The notes under the pieces were generated by a model. The model saw only the letters and a program-made list of their open reading frames with translations. It was not told the DNA's origin and made no database searches. This document shows positions 46,496 through 55,861 of a stretch of 64,000 nt of DNA, piece by piece (positions within the stretch are counted from its first letter, which is position 1; each line of letters opens with the position of its first letter). Source of the DNA: Lunularia cruciata (taxonomy: Eukaryota > Streptophyta > Marchantiopsida > Lunulariales > Lunulariaceae). The translations under genes and the position numbers were made by a program. Where the stretch lies: the NCBI GenBank assembly GCA_948567375.1, contig OX419757.1, positions 41,168,001 through 41,232,000 on the forward strand, in the 5' to 3' direction.

Positions 46496-46651
46496 CTGGC
46501 GGTTAGGTCCCTCTAACTCCAGATAGCCATCTACTCTAAGTATATGGTATACCCTCTAATGGGCAAAGATCAGGAGGCCGGGTGCTATGGAGCCCCATCG
46601 TTAGTCGCCTGTCTGCAATCTATACCATATAAAGAATGAACTAGCTATAGG

Positions 46652-47905
46652 TCAAGTACATCTAGGACATAACCATTGTCCTTGAGGAACCACCGTGAGG
46701 GGAGGAGTCATACATGCCATATGCCATCCTCTCGAACAGCTATCACACACTAACATAGTAGCAGCTCCACCAGAAGAGCCACATAACATACACCTCAAGC
46801 CTGCACGTACAAGTGCCAAGCTTGGGTCCATAGTACCATCAATGTTTGGAAGGTGGCATGGCGCACAATTGCGCACATGATCCTTCCAAACAACACCATC
46901 ATGTCCTTCTAACACAAGGACTCCAGATGGCAAAACCTCGCACACTCTCAAGATAGTACGGCCTGTAGAAACATCAAGTGTCGTCAGTGCTGTCTGTTGT
47001 AGATATACATAGTCGCCTGGATGAACTCGATGGATCGAGGGTCTATAACCTCCTCCTCGAATGGTAGCATAGCGTAAAGTATCTCTATGCTGAGCAATCG
47101 CCAAGTTCTCAAAGGCCATCGGCATCACTCTCCGAAAGATCTCTGCCCGTTGAGAACATGCGCTCATCCATACATTGGGGTCATCCAAGTCCAAAACTAC
47201 AGTAGCATCTTGACGAATGGCTGCAGGTAAATCTGGATCTCGTCCATAGAGTAGGAAGTATGGAGAGAAGGATGCTAAGGAGGCTTGCTGGCTGAACCGA
47301 TAGCCCATGGCCAACCAAGGTAACTGGAGATCCCAATCTCCCAAGTGGCCTCTCTGCAAACCATACTTTTGCAATCCTCTCTTCACCGTCTGAACCACTC
47401 TCTTTGCTAAGCCATCTGCCTTAGGGTGATCTCGGGATGTAGTATGATGATCAATCAAAGCCTTGTCACACAAGACCTGAAACTCCCCCAAGAACTCTGT
47501 ACCCTGATCAGTCAAAACCTCAGCTGGTGCACCAAAATGACTAAGAACTCGATCCAGGAACGAGTAAGCTGTCCCTTCACTAGACTTGTCAGGAAGTGCC
47601 ACCAACTCAATCCACTTGGAGAAGTGCTCCACCATCACCAAAACATACCGATGATGTCTCACAGTCAGCGGTAAAGGTCCGGCAAAGTCCAAACTCCAAC
47701 GGTAACCCAATCCCATGATAGGTAATGGGTGTAACTGTGGCGTAGGAGCATTGAATGATGCTCTAACTCAGTCACAAACCATACATCTGGCAACAAACTG
47801 CTGTACCTCGGTCTGCATACCACGCCACCAATAATGACTTTGGAGTAAGCTATATGTACGCTTTACTCCAAAATGTCCTAGCTCCTCATGAGCATGACGG
47901 ACCAA
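46652..47905 (-). pseudogene. Element B integrase core with C-terminal PHD finger
   Basis: A 354-codon ORF (46,652-47,716) carries the integrase core and PHD finger; the zinc region lies just upstream, separated by a CGA to TGA stop near 47,770. Core residues: Asp in WSLDFAGP, Asp in LTDQGTEF, but the catalytic Glu position reads LAKRVVQT where A has LAERVVQT, an inactivating change at about 47,402-47,404. The C-terminal PHD finger (46,655-46,790) is complete C4HC3: CMLCGSSGG, CDSCSRGWHMAC, WLCPRC, then stop. PHD fingers read the H3 tail; here it takes the place a chromodomain has in chromoviruses. Confidence 0.9.
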
Positions 47906-49656
47906 CTATGGTCTCTGTGCTGGAAGTGGTACTACTCGCACTCTACCATCCTCCCATACACGCAAAAGGTGTCTACCCTCCAATCTGAACCGTCTGGCTT
48001 GCTGAAGAACACGGTCTCTCTCCTTGGCCCCAACTGTGCCACCCACAACACCAGTGCAAAGATAGTCCACCACTAAGACATCATCATGAATGTCTCGCTG
48101 AACCGTACCAATATCTTCACTCTCTGGATCTGTGACCTCAATAACTCCTCCAGTATGCGCTGAGAGAGATACCACCAAGGCCTCTGCAAATATACACAGA
48201 AAGGCCGATGCATGCCAACCTGGCACCATCTCCTCATCTGTCTCACCATGCCAACGTGCTCCGGTCTGATCCTGCTGGCTGGGACATAGATTTCTACTCA
48301 ACCCATCTGCATCATGGTTCACCACTCTAGGTCTGTGAACAACCGTGAAATCATACTCCTGTAAAATCAGAGCCCATCATGCAAGCTTCCCTGAAAGCTT
48401 GTCGGACTTCATCAACCACTTCAGCGGTTGATGATCAGTGATGAGAGTGAAGGGGTTACCAAACAGGTAACATCGGAAATGTGCTACTGCCCAAACTGCT
48501 GCCAAGAACTCTCCCTCATATGAACTATACTTTGCTCCGCTGAATTGTTGGAGCGACTAGCATAGGCCACCACAAACTCCTTCTCCTCATCATCATGCTG
48601 GGTGAGCACAGCTCCAAGCCCCAACATACTCCAATCAGTGTGAACCTGAAATGGTCGTCCCCTGATCGGTCTCCTCAAAATAGGAGCAGATGTCAACCTC
48701 TCCTTGAGCTCTACAAAAGCTCTCTCCTGCTCATCTCCCCAACACCACTCCTGTGTAAGCTTGGTCAGCTTCGTCAAGGCCTTGGCAATGGCACTAAATC
48801 CTCTAACATAGCGGCGATAGAAGTTTGCCAACCCAAGGAATGCTCGCACTCTGCTCACATCCGTAGGCCGAGGAATACGTGCAATAGCCTCCACCTTGGT
48901 CTGTTGAACACCAAGTCCTCTGGGGTAGATAGTGTGACCCAAATACTCAACCTGCTCGTGGAAGAACCTACACTTCCCAGGATGGAGTTTGAGTCCATGA
49001 GATCTCAACCTCTCAAACACCTCCAACAACTGTCTCTCATGCTCTTCCATAGTAGTGCTATAAACCAAAATGTCATCAATATAGCACCGAGCAAAATCCA
49101 ATCCAGCTAGGATCCTATCCATGACCCTCTAGAACTCAGCAGGAGCGTTCTTTAACCCAAATGGTAAGAACCTCCACTGATATAACACATCCTTGCCGTG
49201 AGGATCAATAGCCCAGAATGCTGTCTTGGACTTATCCTCCTCCCTGATTGGCAACTGATGATATCCCGCTCGAAGATCCAAAGTACTGAAGACCTTTGCA
49301 TGCCCAATTGCATCAAAAATCTCCTCCGGTGTAGGCATGGCATACCGATCAGCCCTAGTCTGTCGGTTGATAGGACGGTAATCTCCACACATCCGCCTAT
49401 CTGTATAGTTGCCATGCATATCCTTCTTGGCTGGCATCACTGTCGCTGATGCATACTCTCCATGTGAAATCTCCACCAAACTAGCCTCAAAAAGGTCACT
49501 ACTCTGGCTCTGAATCAATGTCCTCTCCATATCACTATATTGATAAGGACGTCGGAAAACTGGTGTGTCGCTAGTCAGCTCAATCCGTATACCTGGTCCC
49601 TTTAGAGCACCCAAATCCTTCATACTGAAGGCAAAACAACTCGTGTGACTCCTCAA
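47906..49656 (-). pseudogene. Element B reverse transcriptase and RNase H
   Basis: RT starts about 49,656 in sense (SCFAFSMKDLGAL) and runs through VFSTLDLRAGYHQLPI to a TAG at 49,126-49,128, where A has Gln. It continues in the same frame from 49,122 with CYIDDILVY (about 49,062-49,088), the thumb, and RNase H (HTDWSMLGLGAVL). A missing base near 48,535 ends this piece. The rest of RNase H and the integrase linker are readable at 47,906-48,480. Confidence 0.9.
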
Positions 49657-49764
49657 GAACCTCCAAACCCTCCGTCTTTCCTCTCCAATAATCTTGGGTC
49701 CAAGATCTGGCTCCCAAGTATCCTCTGTAACTATAGTAGGAGTGGAAGATGTACTGACTGACTG

Positions 49765-50574
49765 CTACACTGGGCCCTTGGGAGCAATAGTGTCATGCTC
49801 CCGACCACTAGAGGTCCCAACCTCTGTGTGAAAAACTCCTTCCACTCTGGCTGCAAGCTCCAAACGTCCTCTGGCTGCATCCCATGTGGACCAAGGGTGT
49901 AATCCAAGTAGCCCATGCTCACCTGGATGGACTCCAAGTAGACCACTCTCCCTAATAGCTACTGGATGTGTCCCAAGAATACCATGTCCACTCGGTCCAT
50001 CACCCCCAGCATGTGCCTGAATCGTCTCGATAGGCACAGGGCTTACAAGTGTCCGAGTGGTGATGCCTATCAAGCGCATCCTACGCTGCTCTGCCAAGCC
50101 AAGGCTCACAATCCAGGTCAAACAGTTCAGGTCCATAGCCTGACCTAGCACCTGACGCCTGGATGCTTCTGACACTGCTGGAACAACGGTAATACCGGTG
50201 TGAAAACCCATCGCCCGCTCTCTCTCATCAGCATTGGGCTCCACCAACTGCTGTAACTGTGAGTCCCAAACAAGTCCAGGTCCTCCCTCTCGAAAAGCAT
50301 GAGAGCCTGGGAAACTCATGAGTGTGGGAAATGCAACTCTAGGCTGTCCAACTAGGTTCACCACTGCCATAGGTGACCTATCATCCACAACCACTGTCTG
50401 AGATTGACGCCCAACATCCAAGATATCATCAACAAGAATGTGGTCCAGTCGCTGAATCCCATCATAAGCATGCTGTAAAACCTCTCTGGGTAAGAGGTTC
50501 GTCCACCAAAGACGAAGACGATGAGCCCGTGATCCCACTCTGGCTGCATCTAACAATACAGCAGGTCCATCCAA
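49765..50574 (-). CDS. Element B methyltransferase C-terminal part (after frameshift)
   Basis: 269 codons open. Sense order: RxR-type motif VIII with AHRLRLWWTNL (about 50,505-50,540), target-recognition region with FPTLMSFPGSHAF, the PNADERERAMGF segment (about 50,205-50,240) and motif X RRQVLGQAMDLNC (about 50,125-50,162), then a linker to RT. It overlaps the upstream ORF end (50,550) because B lacks one base that A has in a GGG/CCC run at about 50,565. The enzyme therefore exists as two pieces in B. The start Met at 50,574 is only the first Met of the frame and not a likely real start. Confidence 0.8.
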   Translation of the reverse strand: MDGPAVLLDAARVGSRAHRLRLWWTNLLPREVLQHAYDGIQRLDHILVDDILDVGRQSQTVVVDDRSPMAVVNLVGQPRVAFPTLMSFPGSHAFREGGPGLVWDSQLQQLVEPNADERERAMGFHTGITVVPAVSEASRRQVLGQAMDLNCLTWIVSLGLAEQRRMRLIGITTRTLVSPVPIETIQAHAGGDGPSGHGILGTHPVAIRESGLLGVHPGEHGLLGLHPWSTWDAARGRLELAARVEGVFHTEVGTSSGREHDTIAPKGPV

Positions 50575-53198
50575 GAATGGACTTGATATGTACTCGCCAC
50601 CACTCTGGTGCGAGAATCACCCAACAAAGGAACATTCTCCAGAAGGTAAGCTGGAGAAACAGACTGATGAACCTGGAGATGTCGTAATATCCGTAACATC
50701 TCCCAAAACACACCAGAACGAGGATCCTGAAGACCCAATCCTCTACCAGCACGTGTATGTCCCTGACATGGCCATCCAGAAATCACCAAGTGAATAGGCC
50801 CATGTCTCTCTAGGTCATGCGCCCCCAATAAGGAAATGTCTCCTGGTAGGGCCTTCTGGTAACCTCTGACTGCTGACATCGGTAATAACTCCGGATACCG
50901 ATAGGCCAAGTGCGCCACATGATGTAGAGAGACTCGCCTAGCAGTCTCATCCCTCTCTACATACAAGTACCTCTGTACTCGGATACCCGCCTGTAACACC
51001 GCAGCTAGTCTGGTGCTGATCCCACCAAACAACTCCAATAGGCATATCCCCTCTACTGGATACTGCCAAGCAATGAGTGTGGTATCCAGAGGTGTCAAAG
51101 CAATCGCCTCTGGAGGCTCATCCTCACACTCATCCCCTGATGGTACGAAGGCTCCACTCCAAGCCTGCTGCACCAACTGATCTGCATGCTGCTGCAATGC
51201 CTCCTCTGAACTCCACAATGGAACATCCAAGGTGGATGGAACAATCCCACTCGTACTCCAAAGCCGAGTGATCTCCTCTGGTACTGGAGTATCCTCTGCA
51301 TGGCCGTTCCCCTCCAACAAGTCACCAGGCCAAGTAACTGCACCGCTGAAAGCCAAAACTGATGCTACCATGGTCCCGAACTGTAGTGAGCCAAGACTGT
51401 CACTACTGAAGCATACTGGTAGGTGACATACCCGTCCCTCACCAGACTGCCAACCAGGTCTATAAGAGGTTGTCTCCTCCCAATAGTCAATGCTGAAACC
51501 CATGGGGTATAACACTGCTCCCCCAACTAGCACATCATATGACTCAGCTATCGTCGCAATAGCCTGAGCTCTCACCACCGAGCTATCAGTCGGATGACCA
51601 GGCTGAACCTGGACAACAAGCTCTCCATGTGTGATGTACTGTGTCGAACCACCACCAAGAGATGTCTGGATCTGAAATGGACACCTCTCCACATCGGTCT
51701 TCCGTAACTCCAGACCAACAACTACAGCCTTCCCCAACATAAGGGGCTGCGCACCAGAGTCTAACAAGACTCTCTGTGGTGTATAGACCTTCCCTGAAGG
51801 TCCCACCAAACAAAAAATCTCCCTCTGGTTATCCAATAGGACAACACCAGGTGTAAACCGCACTCTCTCAAAGGCCGATCTAGCTAGCAGCTCCTCCAGT
51901 CTAGCTGCTGCTGCCTGCCAGAAACCACTGGTCGCTGAACGGATCCCATGCTCCTCAACCAAGTCAGCTCCACTACCAACCACCTCTGCTCTAGTAGTAG
52001 GAACCACACCATCCCTACTCTCACACAGCGTGGCAGCCAACCGGAACACTGGGGCTGGGTCAACTCCCAATGTAAACATGTCACTGGCTGAAAATAAAGG
52101 ATGCCGCATAATCAGTTGAGCCGCCCCCAACATCATGCTAGACTCAGTCTGTGTAGTAGTAGGTGGTTGACTAGCAGGTAGTCCATCATGTACTCCATCA
52201 CCACCTACCACACCTGCACTGGGACGTCTAGGAACCATGGATGTAGTCTGCAATGCCTCAGATAGCATGAAAGACTGGGGAAGTTTGACCTGTCTCCCAA
52301 CCTCTCCTCTCTGTGGGTCCAACTCCACTGATGCTCCTCTAGGCTCTGGAGCACGTACTACACTCCTAGTCACTACTGCAGATGCATCCACCTGTGCTGC
52401 TCCGCACATGAAGTCCAAAGCATCTCTATCACCAGCATATGAGGTGGAAGCCTCAGCACCCGAATCTGATCTCCTCTGAGCAATAGCCATACTAGCCAAT
52501 CTCTGCTCCAACTGCTCAATCCGAGTAGCCATAGCTGTGTCAGAAGTAAGGGCAGGTACCGCACCCCTACTAGGTGTAGATCCTCTACTACCACCTCGTC
52601 CTCCATGAATTGGAGCTCCTCTACTACCTGCCATAGCAACCCTACCACTCCGTAACTCTGGGTGTAGGTCAAAACACCGGTCACTAGTGTGACCAAATCT
52701 GTGGCAATGCTCACATTGCCTTTGTGCTGGCTGTGATGCACCAGAGGTATCAGGTCCGCTGCCCTGAGTACACTCTCTCCTATGGTGAGGTCCACCACAA
52801 GTCCAACAAGCAACACCACCACTCACTGGCTGCTGCTGACCCGAAAATGAGGGTAAGGGTCTAACTCCACTAGGCCCTCCACTCGCTCCATAGGATCTGG
52901 GCTGTCCACCCTGTCCTCTAAAACCAACTGGGCGTGGTGCACTCTGCTGCACTCTAGAAGAAGTCACAGCCGTGGATGAGGTCTCCCTACCAAATCCAGA
53001 TGTCGCCACTCTCTCCTCCACCATGTTGAGCTCAATACGCTCAACCAAACCAAAGACTACTGCCAAAGTGGGCGAAGTAGCCTGCAACAACGTAGCATCA
53101 CAAACTCTACGTCGCAACTCCCTGTCCAGTATCCCATACCAAAACTGGACTACCTGGGCCTCAGTAACTCCTTGAGTGAAACTGATTAGCCGTCTCAT
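50550..53198 (-). CDS. Element B Gag C-terminus, zinc knuckles, protease and methyltransferase N-terminal part
   Basis: Longest ORF in the window, 882 codons, and open further upstream to the TAG at 53,247-53,249. Residues 1-60: Gag C-terminus. About 130-180: two CCHC knuckles, CWTCGGPHHRREC and CEHCHRFGHTSDRC. About 475-490: aspartic protease site VLLDSGAQP, with second loop DVLVGGAVLYPMGF about 550-565. About 715-880: C5 methyltransferase with motif I LLELFGGISTRLA, motif II YVERDE, motif IV GWPCQG (catalytic Cys about residue 808) and motif VI LLENVP. Two faults: Gly to Arg in motif I (STR versus STG in A), and the frame is lost after VHSWM by a one-base deletion. The fusion of protease to a DNA methyltransferase upstream of RT is unusual. 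Confidence 0.9.
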   Translation of the reverse strand: MRRLISFTQGVTEAQVVQFWYGILDRELRRRVCDATLLQATSPTLAVVFGLVERIELNMVEERVATSGFGRETSSTAVTSSRVQQSAPRPVGFRGQGGQPRSYGASGGPSGVRPLPSFSGQQQPVSGGVACWTCGGPHHRRECTQGSGPDTSGASQPAQRQCEHCHRFGHTSDRCFDLHPELRSGRVAMAGSRGAPIHGGRGGSRGSTPSRGAVPALTSDTAMATRIEQLEQRLASMAIAQRRSDSGAEASTSYAGDRDALDFMCGAAQVDASAVVTRSVVRAPEPRGASVELDPQRGEVGRQVKLPQSFMLSEALQTTSMVPRRPSAGVVGGDGVHDGLPASQPPTTTQTESSMMLGAAQLIMRHPLFSASDMFTLGVDPAPVFRLAATLCESRDGVVPTTRAEVVGSGADLVEEHGIRSATSGFWQAAAARLEELLARSAFERVRFTPGVVLLDNQREIFCLVGPSGKVYTPQRVLLDSGAQPLMLGKAVVVGLELRKTDVERCPFQIQTSLGGGSTQYITHGELVVQVQPGHPTDSSVVRAQAIATIAESYDVLVGGAVLYPMGFSIDYWEETTSYRPGWQSGEGRVCHLPVCFSSDSLGSLQFGTMVASVLAFSGAVTWPGDLLEGNGHAEDTPVPEEITRLWSTSGIVPSTLDVPLWSSEEALQQHADQLVQQAWSGAFVPSGDECEDEPPEAIALTPLDTTLIAWQYPVEGICLLELFGGISTRLAAVLQAGIRVQRYLYVERDETARRVSLHHVAHLAYRYPELLPMSAVRGYQKALPGDISLLGAHDLERHGPIHLVISGWPCQGHTRAGRGLGLQDPRSGVFWEMLRILRHLQVHQSVSPAYLLENVPLLGDSRTRVVASTYQVHSWMDLLYC

Positions 53199-53246
53199 GC
53201 GAGTGTATGCCTCGCGTAGGCTCTCTCCAACCTTCCGCTGGAACTC

Positions 53247-53987
53247 CTACAAGCTCCTCAGCTTGTCAGTCCGCACTCCCTGGTAGTTCTGCCTCAAACA
53301 CAGGAAGAACTCCACCATGGGGTTAAACCCCGGTACCACACCACCTCCTGCAGCGGTACCTCCACTCGTAGTAGTACTATCTCCAGCTAGTGCACCTCCA
53401 CTAGCTCCACCAACACTACTCGAGCTAGAACTCGTGGGTACAGCCAATCTACTCCTGGCCATCGAGCCTGAAGTGATGGAGACATAGTGTGGAGACCAAT
53501 ATTGTCTCCATAACTCAATCTCCTCCAAATGAGCTCTCCTGAACTCATGGTAGTCGTCCATCGGCGGACCCTCCAAGTGCTGAAACAACCCCTTCCATGC
53601 CATGAAGGGTGTGAACAAAGTCGGGTTCCGCATTTGCTGCAGATCACACCAACTATCAAACTCCTGGATGAAGTCATCCAACTCAATGGTACCCACTGTA
53701 CCAGAGTAACGCCTAGGGCCTTTGCAGGCCCCATAAATCTCGTCCATGTCCCACAACAACGGTGCGGACACACCAAGTGCACTCTCAACTGAATCAGCTC
53801 CTGTGTCGAACTCCAACTTAGAGTCAATCTCCTCCCTCACTAGGACCTGAGATACAGGCTGATACCGAGCACCACTCCGAGTAAACCCACTGCGTATTGC
53901 AGGGCTAACTCCTCTGGAATCTCCAAAGAACTCTGTCGTGACTACGTAACTGCAATAGCAAACCCGAACCACCAACTGCAACCGCAA
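53247..53987 (-). CDS. Element B Gag N-terminus, ending at conserved UAG
   Basis: 246 codons ending in TAG at 53,247-53,249, in the same frame as the 882-codon ORF. The start is uncertain: MRLQLVVRV is the first Met, but in A the frame is open slightly further. Features are SGFTRSGARYQPVSQV, an acidic stretch, helical segments around YHEFRRAHLEEIELW typical of capsid-type Gag, and a Ser/Gly/Thr-rich linker. The stop context is TTG TAG GAG TTC CAG. The reading frame after the stop is open and conserved, which suggests translational readthrough. Confidence 0.82.
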   Translation of the reverse strand: MRLQLVVRVCYCSYVVTTEFFGDSRGVSPAIRSGFTRSGARYQPVSQVLVREEIDSKLEFDTGADSVESALGVSAPLLWDMDEIYGACKGPRRYSGTVGTIELDDFIQEFDSWCDLQQMRNPTLFTPFMAWKGLFQHLEGPPMDDYHEFRRAHLEEIELWRQYWSPHYVSITSGSMARSRLAVPTSSSSSSVGGASGGALAGDSTTTSGGTAAGGGVVPGFNPMVEFFLCLRQNYQGVRTDKLRSL

Positions 53988-55266
53988 GTCGCAACCGCAA
54001 GTACCCCATCAAAGTGCCAACACCACCACGTGCCAACACCAACTAAACACCACCCACTAATGTAACTCTACCAAGATAACTACACTAGGGGAAAGGCAAC
54101 CTGTAACCTGCCATCATAACACGCACTCTCACGGTCTGCAGGTCATCACTTCCTACCTCACCGGAGAGAAACAAAGGTAGTCTGACTAGTCATCACTCCA
54201 GCCTCACCACCGAGAGCACACCAGAGCACCAACGCTCAAAAGTCAGGCACCTCACACAAACGTGGTGCACAAACAGGAAGCAGAGAATGGAGGGGATCCA
54301 ATCACAAGAAATCTAAACGAAAACCCTCCATCTCATAACACAACACGGGACTGACTCTACCACCATTTGGCATTTGACATAAGAGTAGTTTGTCTCTAAG
54401 TCCTAAGCTACCAGGATCACCAAGAATGGGATCAAACTGCCTCTCCTAGCCAAAGCTACATGTGTATAGATAACAGTGGCGTAGTCCCTAAGACAACAAG
54501 TGAGGGTGGACCAGTTGGTTAGGGCACCAGTCTAGGAACAAGAGATCTAGGGGTCAAACCTTGTTGCACACAATCTAGCAGGAAAGGCAGATTTTGCCAA
54601 CCAATGACCAAGATCTACACTAAACTAGCTAGCCTCACGCCAGCAAGCTGGCCCTTCTAGGCCTTCGTAGCCTCTCATAGCCCACAGCCCTATGCCTCGA
54701 AGCCTCTAAATTCAGCCAAATGAGGCCTTTCTTGTTGCCACTTCGAACCTCCTCCAAAATTGGCGGAAATTCTCCAAATCAGCGAAACTCCTCCAAACTA
54801 GCAAAACTTCTCCAAATCTGGCCAAACAGCGAAAACTCCTCCAAATCTGGCCCAAAATCTGACGTAAACCCTAAAGATGGCTGTCCGCCAAATCCTCCGC
54901 TAACTTTCCACTCGAGCCAAATTCACAAAACGGGTTTTTCCAAATCACAATTTCATGAGAAGAGCTTCCCAACTCCACCTTCAATTTCACTTTTTGAGCC
55001 CAACTCGTAGCAAATTGGTCCTGCCTTCACCTCTTGAGCTCAAAATCACAACACTGCTCGAAAATTACTCCTTCTTTGCTCGAAATTTGACCATCGCTTC
55101 CGCACACCGTCCGCCTAATTGCCAAATCTGCATCAACTGAACGAGCTTCTGCACACTAGGGAAACACAGAACTTGAATTGAGCTACCACGATCCACCGAG
55201 CTTGGAGATACCACAAACACTCAACGTTCCTGCACCCGATTTCCCCCTGACCTCACTTCTCTGATG
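53988..55266 (-). other. 5' leader of element B, non-coding
   Basis: 1.28 kb aligned throughout with the leader of A. Same imperfect AAACTCCTCCAAA repeats (about 54,745-54,855). No clear primer-binding site beyond ATCAGAG in the first 12 bases after A1. Confidence 0.55.
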
Positions 55267-55715
55267 TAATCAGATTGCTTAACACTTTCAACTCAACTCA
55301 ACTCAAATTAGTACTTGATCTGTCACTCTATAAACTGCCAACAACTGGGCACTTATTACAGTCAAGCCACACCCACTCAAGCATAGAGAATCTAGGTGAC
55401 GCTCGCCGGCCTCTGTCCACCATAGCCAGGAACTCGAAGGCTCAACATCAGAGAAGTGAGCTCTCTGGAGCTCACCTTCGAAACTATACCCCTGGACCCG
55501 AGCTGGCCCTGAAACCCTAACGGTCCCACTGACGGCACACTTGACGGTGCAAACGGTGCAACGTGACGGTGGGCCCCACCGTGAAGTCAGTACCTCGAAC
55601 ACCAAATCAGACTGTTGGAAAGTAGTCCCTGAGAAACTGCTAGAATAACTCTAACTACCATCACTGGAACTCCAGTATCCGAGCATCTAAACGCGGAACT
55701 ACAAATGGCGTGACA
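55267..55715 (-). repeat. A1 terminal repeat of element B
   Basis: 449 bp beginning TGTCACGCC in sense and ending CTGATTA at the leader junction. It lacks the 106-bp B sequence that follows A2 at the other end, the defining asymmetry of this family. It contains a TATA-like TTTATAGAG about 60 bp before its leader end. Confidence 0.92.
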
Positions 55716-55719
55716 TGGG

Positions 55720-55861
55720 CCCCACCGTGAAGTCAGTACCCCGAACACAAAATCTAACCGTCAGAAAGTAGTCTTTGAGAAATTGCTAGAATAACTCTAA
55801 CTACTATCACTGGAACTCCAGTGTCCGAGCATCTAGATGCGGAACTACAAATGGCGTGACA
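55720..55861 (-). repeat. A1 repeat of element A, outer piece
   Basis: 142 bp forming the 5' terminus of element A, starting TGTCACGCC in sense. It shares A-specific variants with 36,178-36,626 (for example ACACAAAATCTAACC on the + strand) and not with B, which proves that B interrupts A rather than being a tandem copy. Confidence 0.92.

Larger units (their letters stand above)
45821..55715 (-). mobile_element. Element B: methyltransferase-carrying Ty3/gypsy inserted in A1 of element A
   Basis: 9,895 bp, sense on the minus strand, termini TGTC and GACA, with perfect 4-bp target duplication TGGG (45,817-45,820 and 55,716-55,719). All domains are present in the same order as in A. It is the least damaged copy: the main lesions are a one-base deletion in the methyltransferase (near 50,562), a TAG in RT (49,126-49,128), a one-base deletion in RNase H (near 48,535), a TGA before the integrase core (near 47,770), and a Lys in place of the catalytic Glu of integrase. 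Confidence 0.93.
36072..55861 (-). mobile_element. Element A: methyltransferase-carrying Ty3/gypsy, split by element B
   Basis: Sense is the minus strand. Excluding B and one target duplicate it is 9,891 bp, almost equal to B (9,895 bp). Termini are TGTC and GACA, with target duplication AAGA. Order from 55,861 downwards: A1 repeat, leader, gag, zinc knuckles, protease, methyltransferase, RT, RNase H, integrase, PHD finger, polypurine tract, B1-A2-B2 block. Several stops and frameshifts, many from CpG transitions, make it non-autonomous. It inserted into the RNase H region of copy O in the opposite orientation. Confidence 0.9.

Noticed and set aside
48595-49110. Plus-strand ORF of 171 codons
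   Set aside because: Antisense shadow of the RT/RNase H coding strand of element B; it mirrors an equally meaningless ORF at 38,841-39,233 in element A.
50550-51060. Bacterial restriction-modification system
   Set aside because: The methyltransferase is fused in frame within a retrotransposon polyprotein, and no endonuclease is nearby.
53247-53249. Alternative genetic code with UAG as a sense codon
   Set aside because: Other TAGs in the elements fall where relatives have CAG and look like ordinary decay; only the gag TAG is shared by all copies.
36072-55861. A and B as a tandem duplication or assembly artefact
   Set aside because: TGGG flanks B on both sides, A-specific variants occur on both outer edges, and A's split repeat adds up to exactly 449 bp. 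Nested insertion explains everything.
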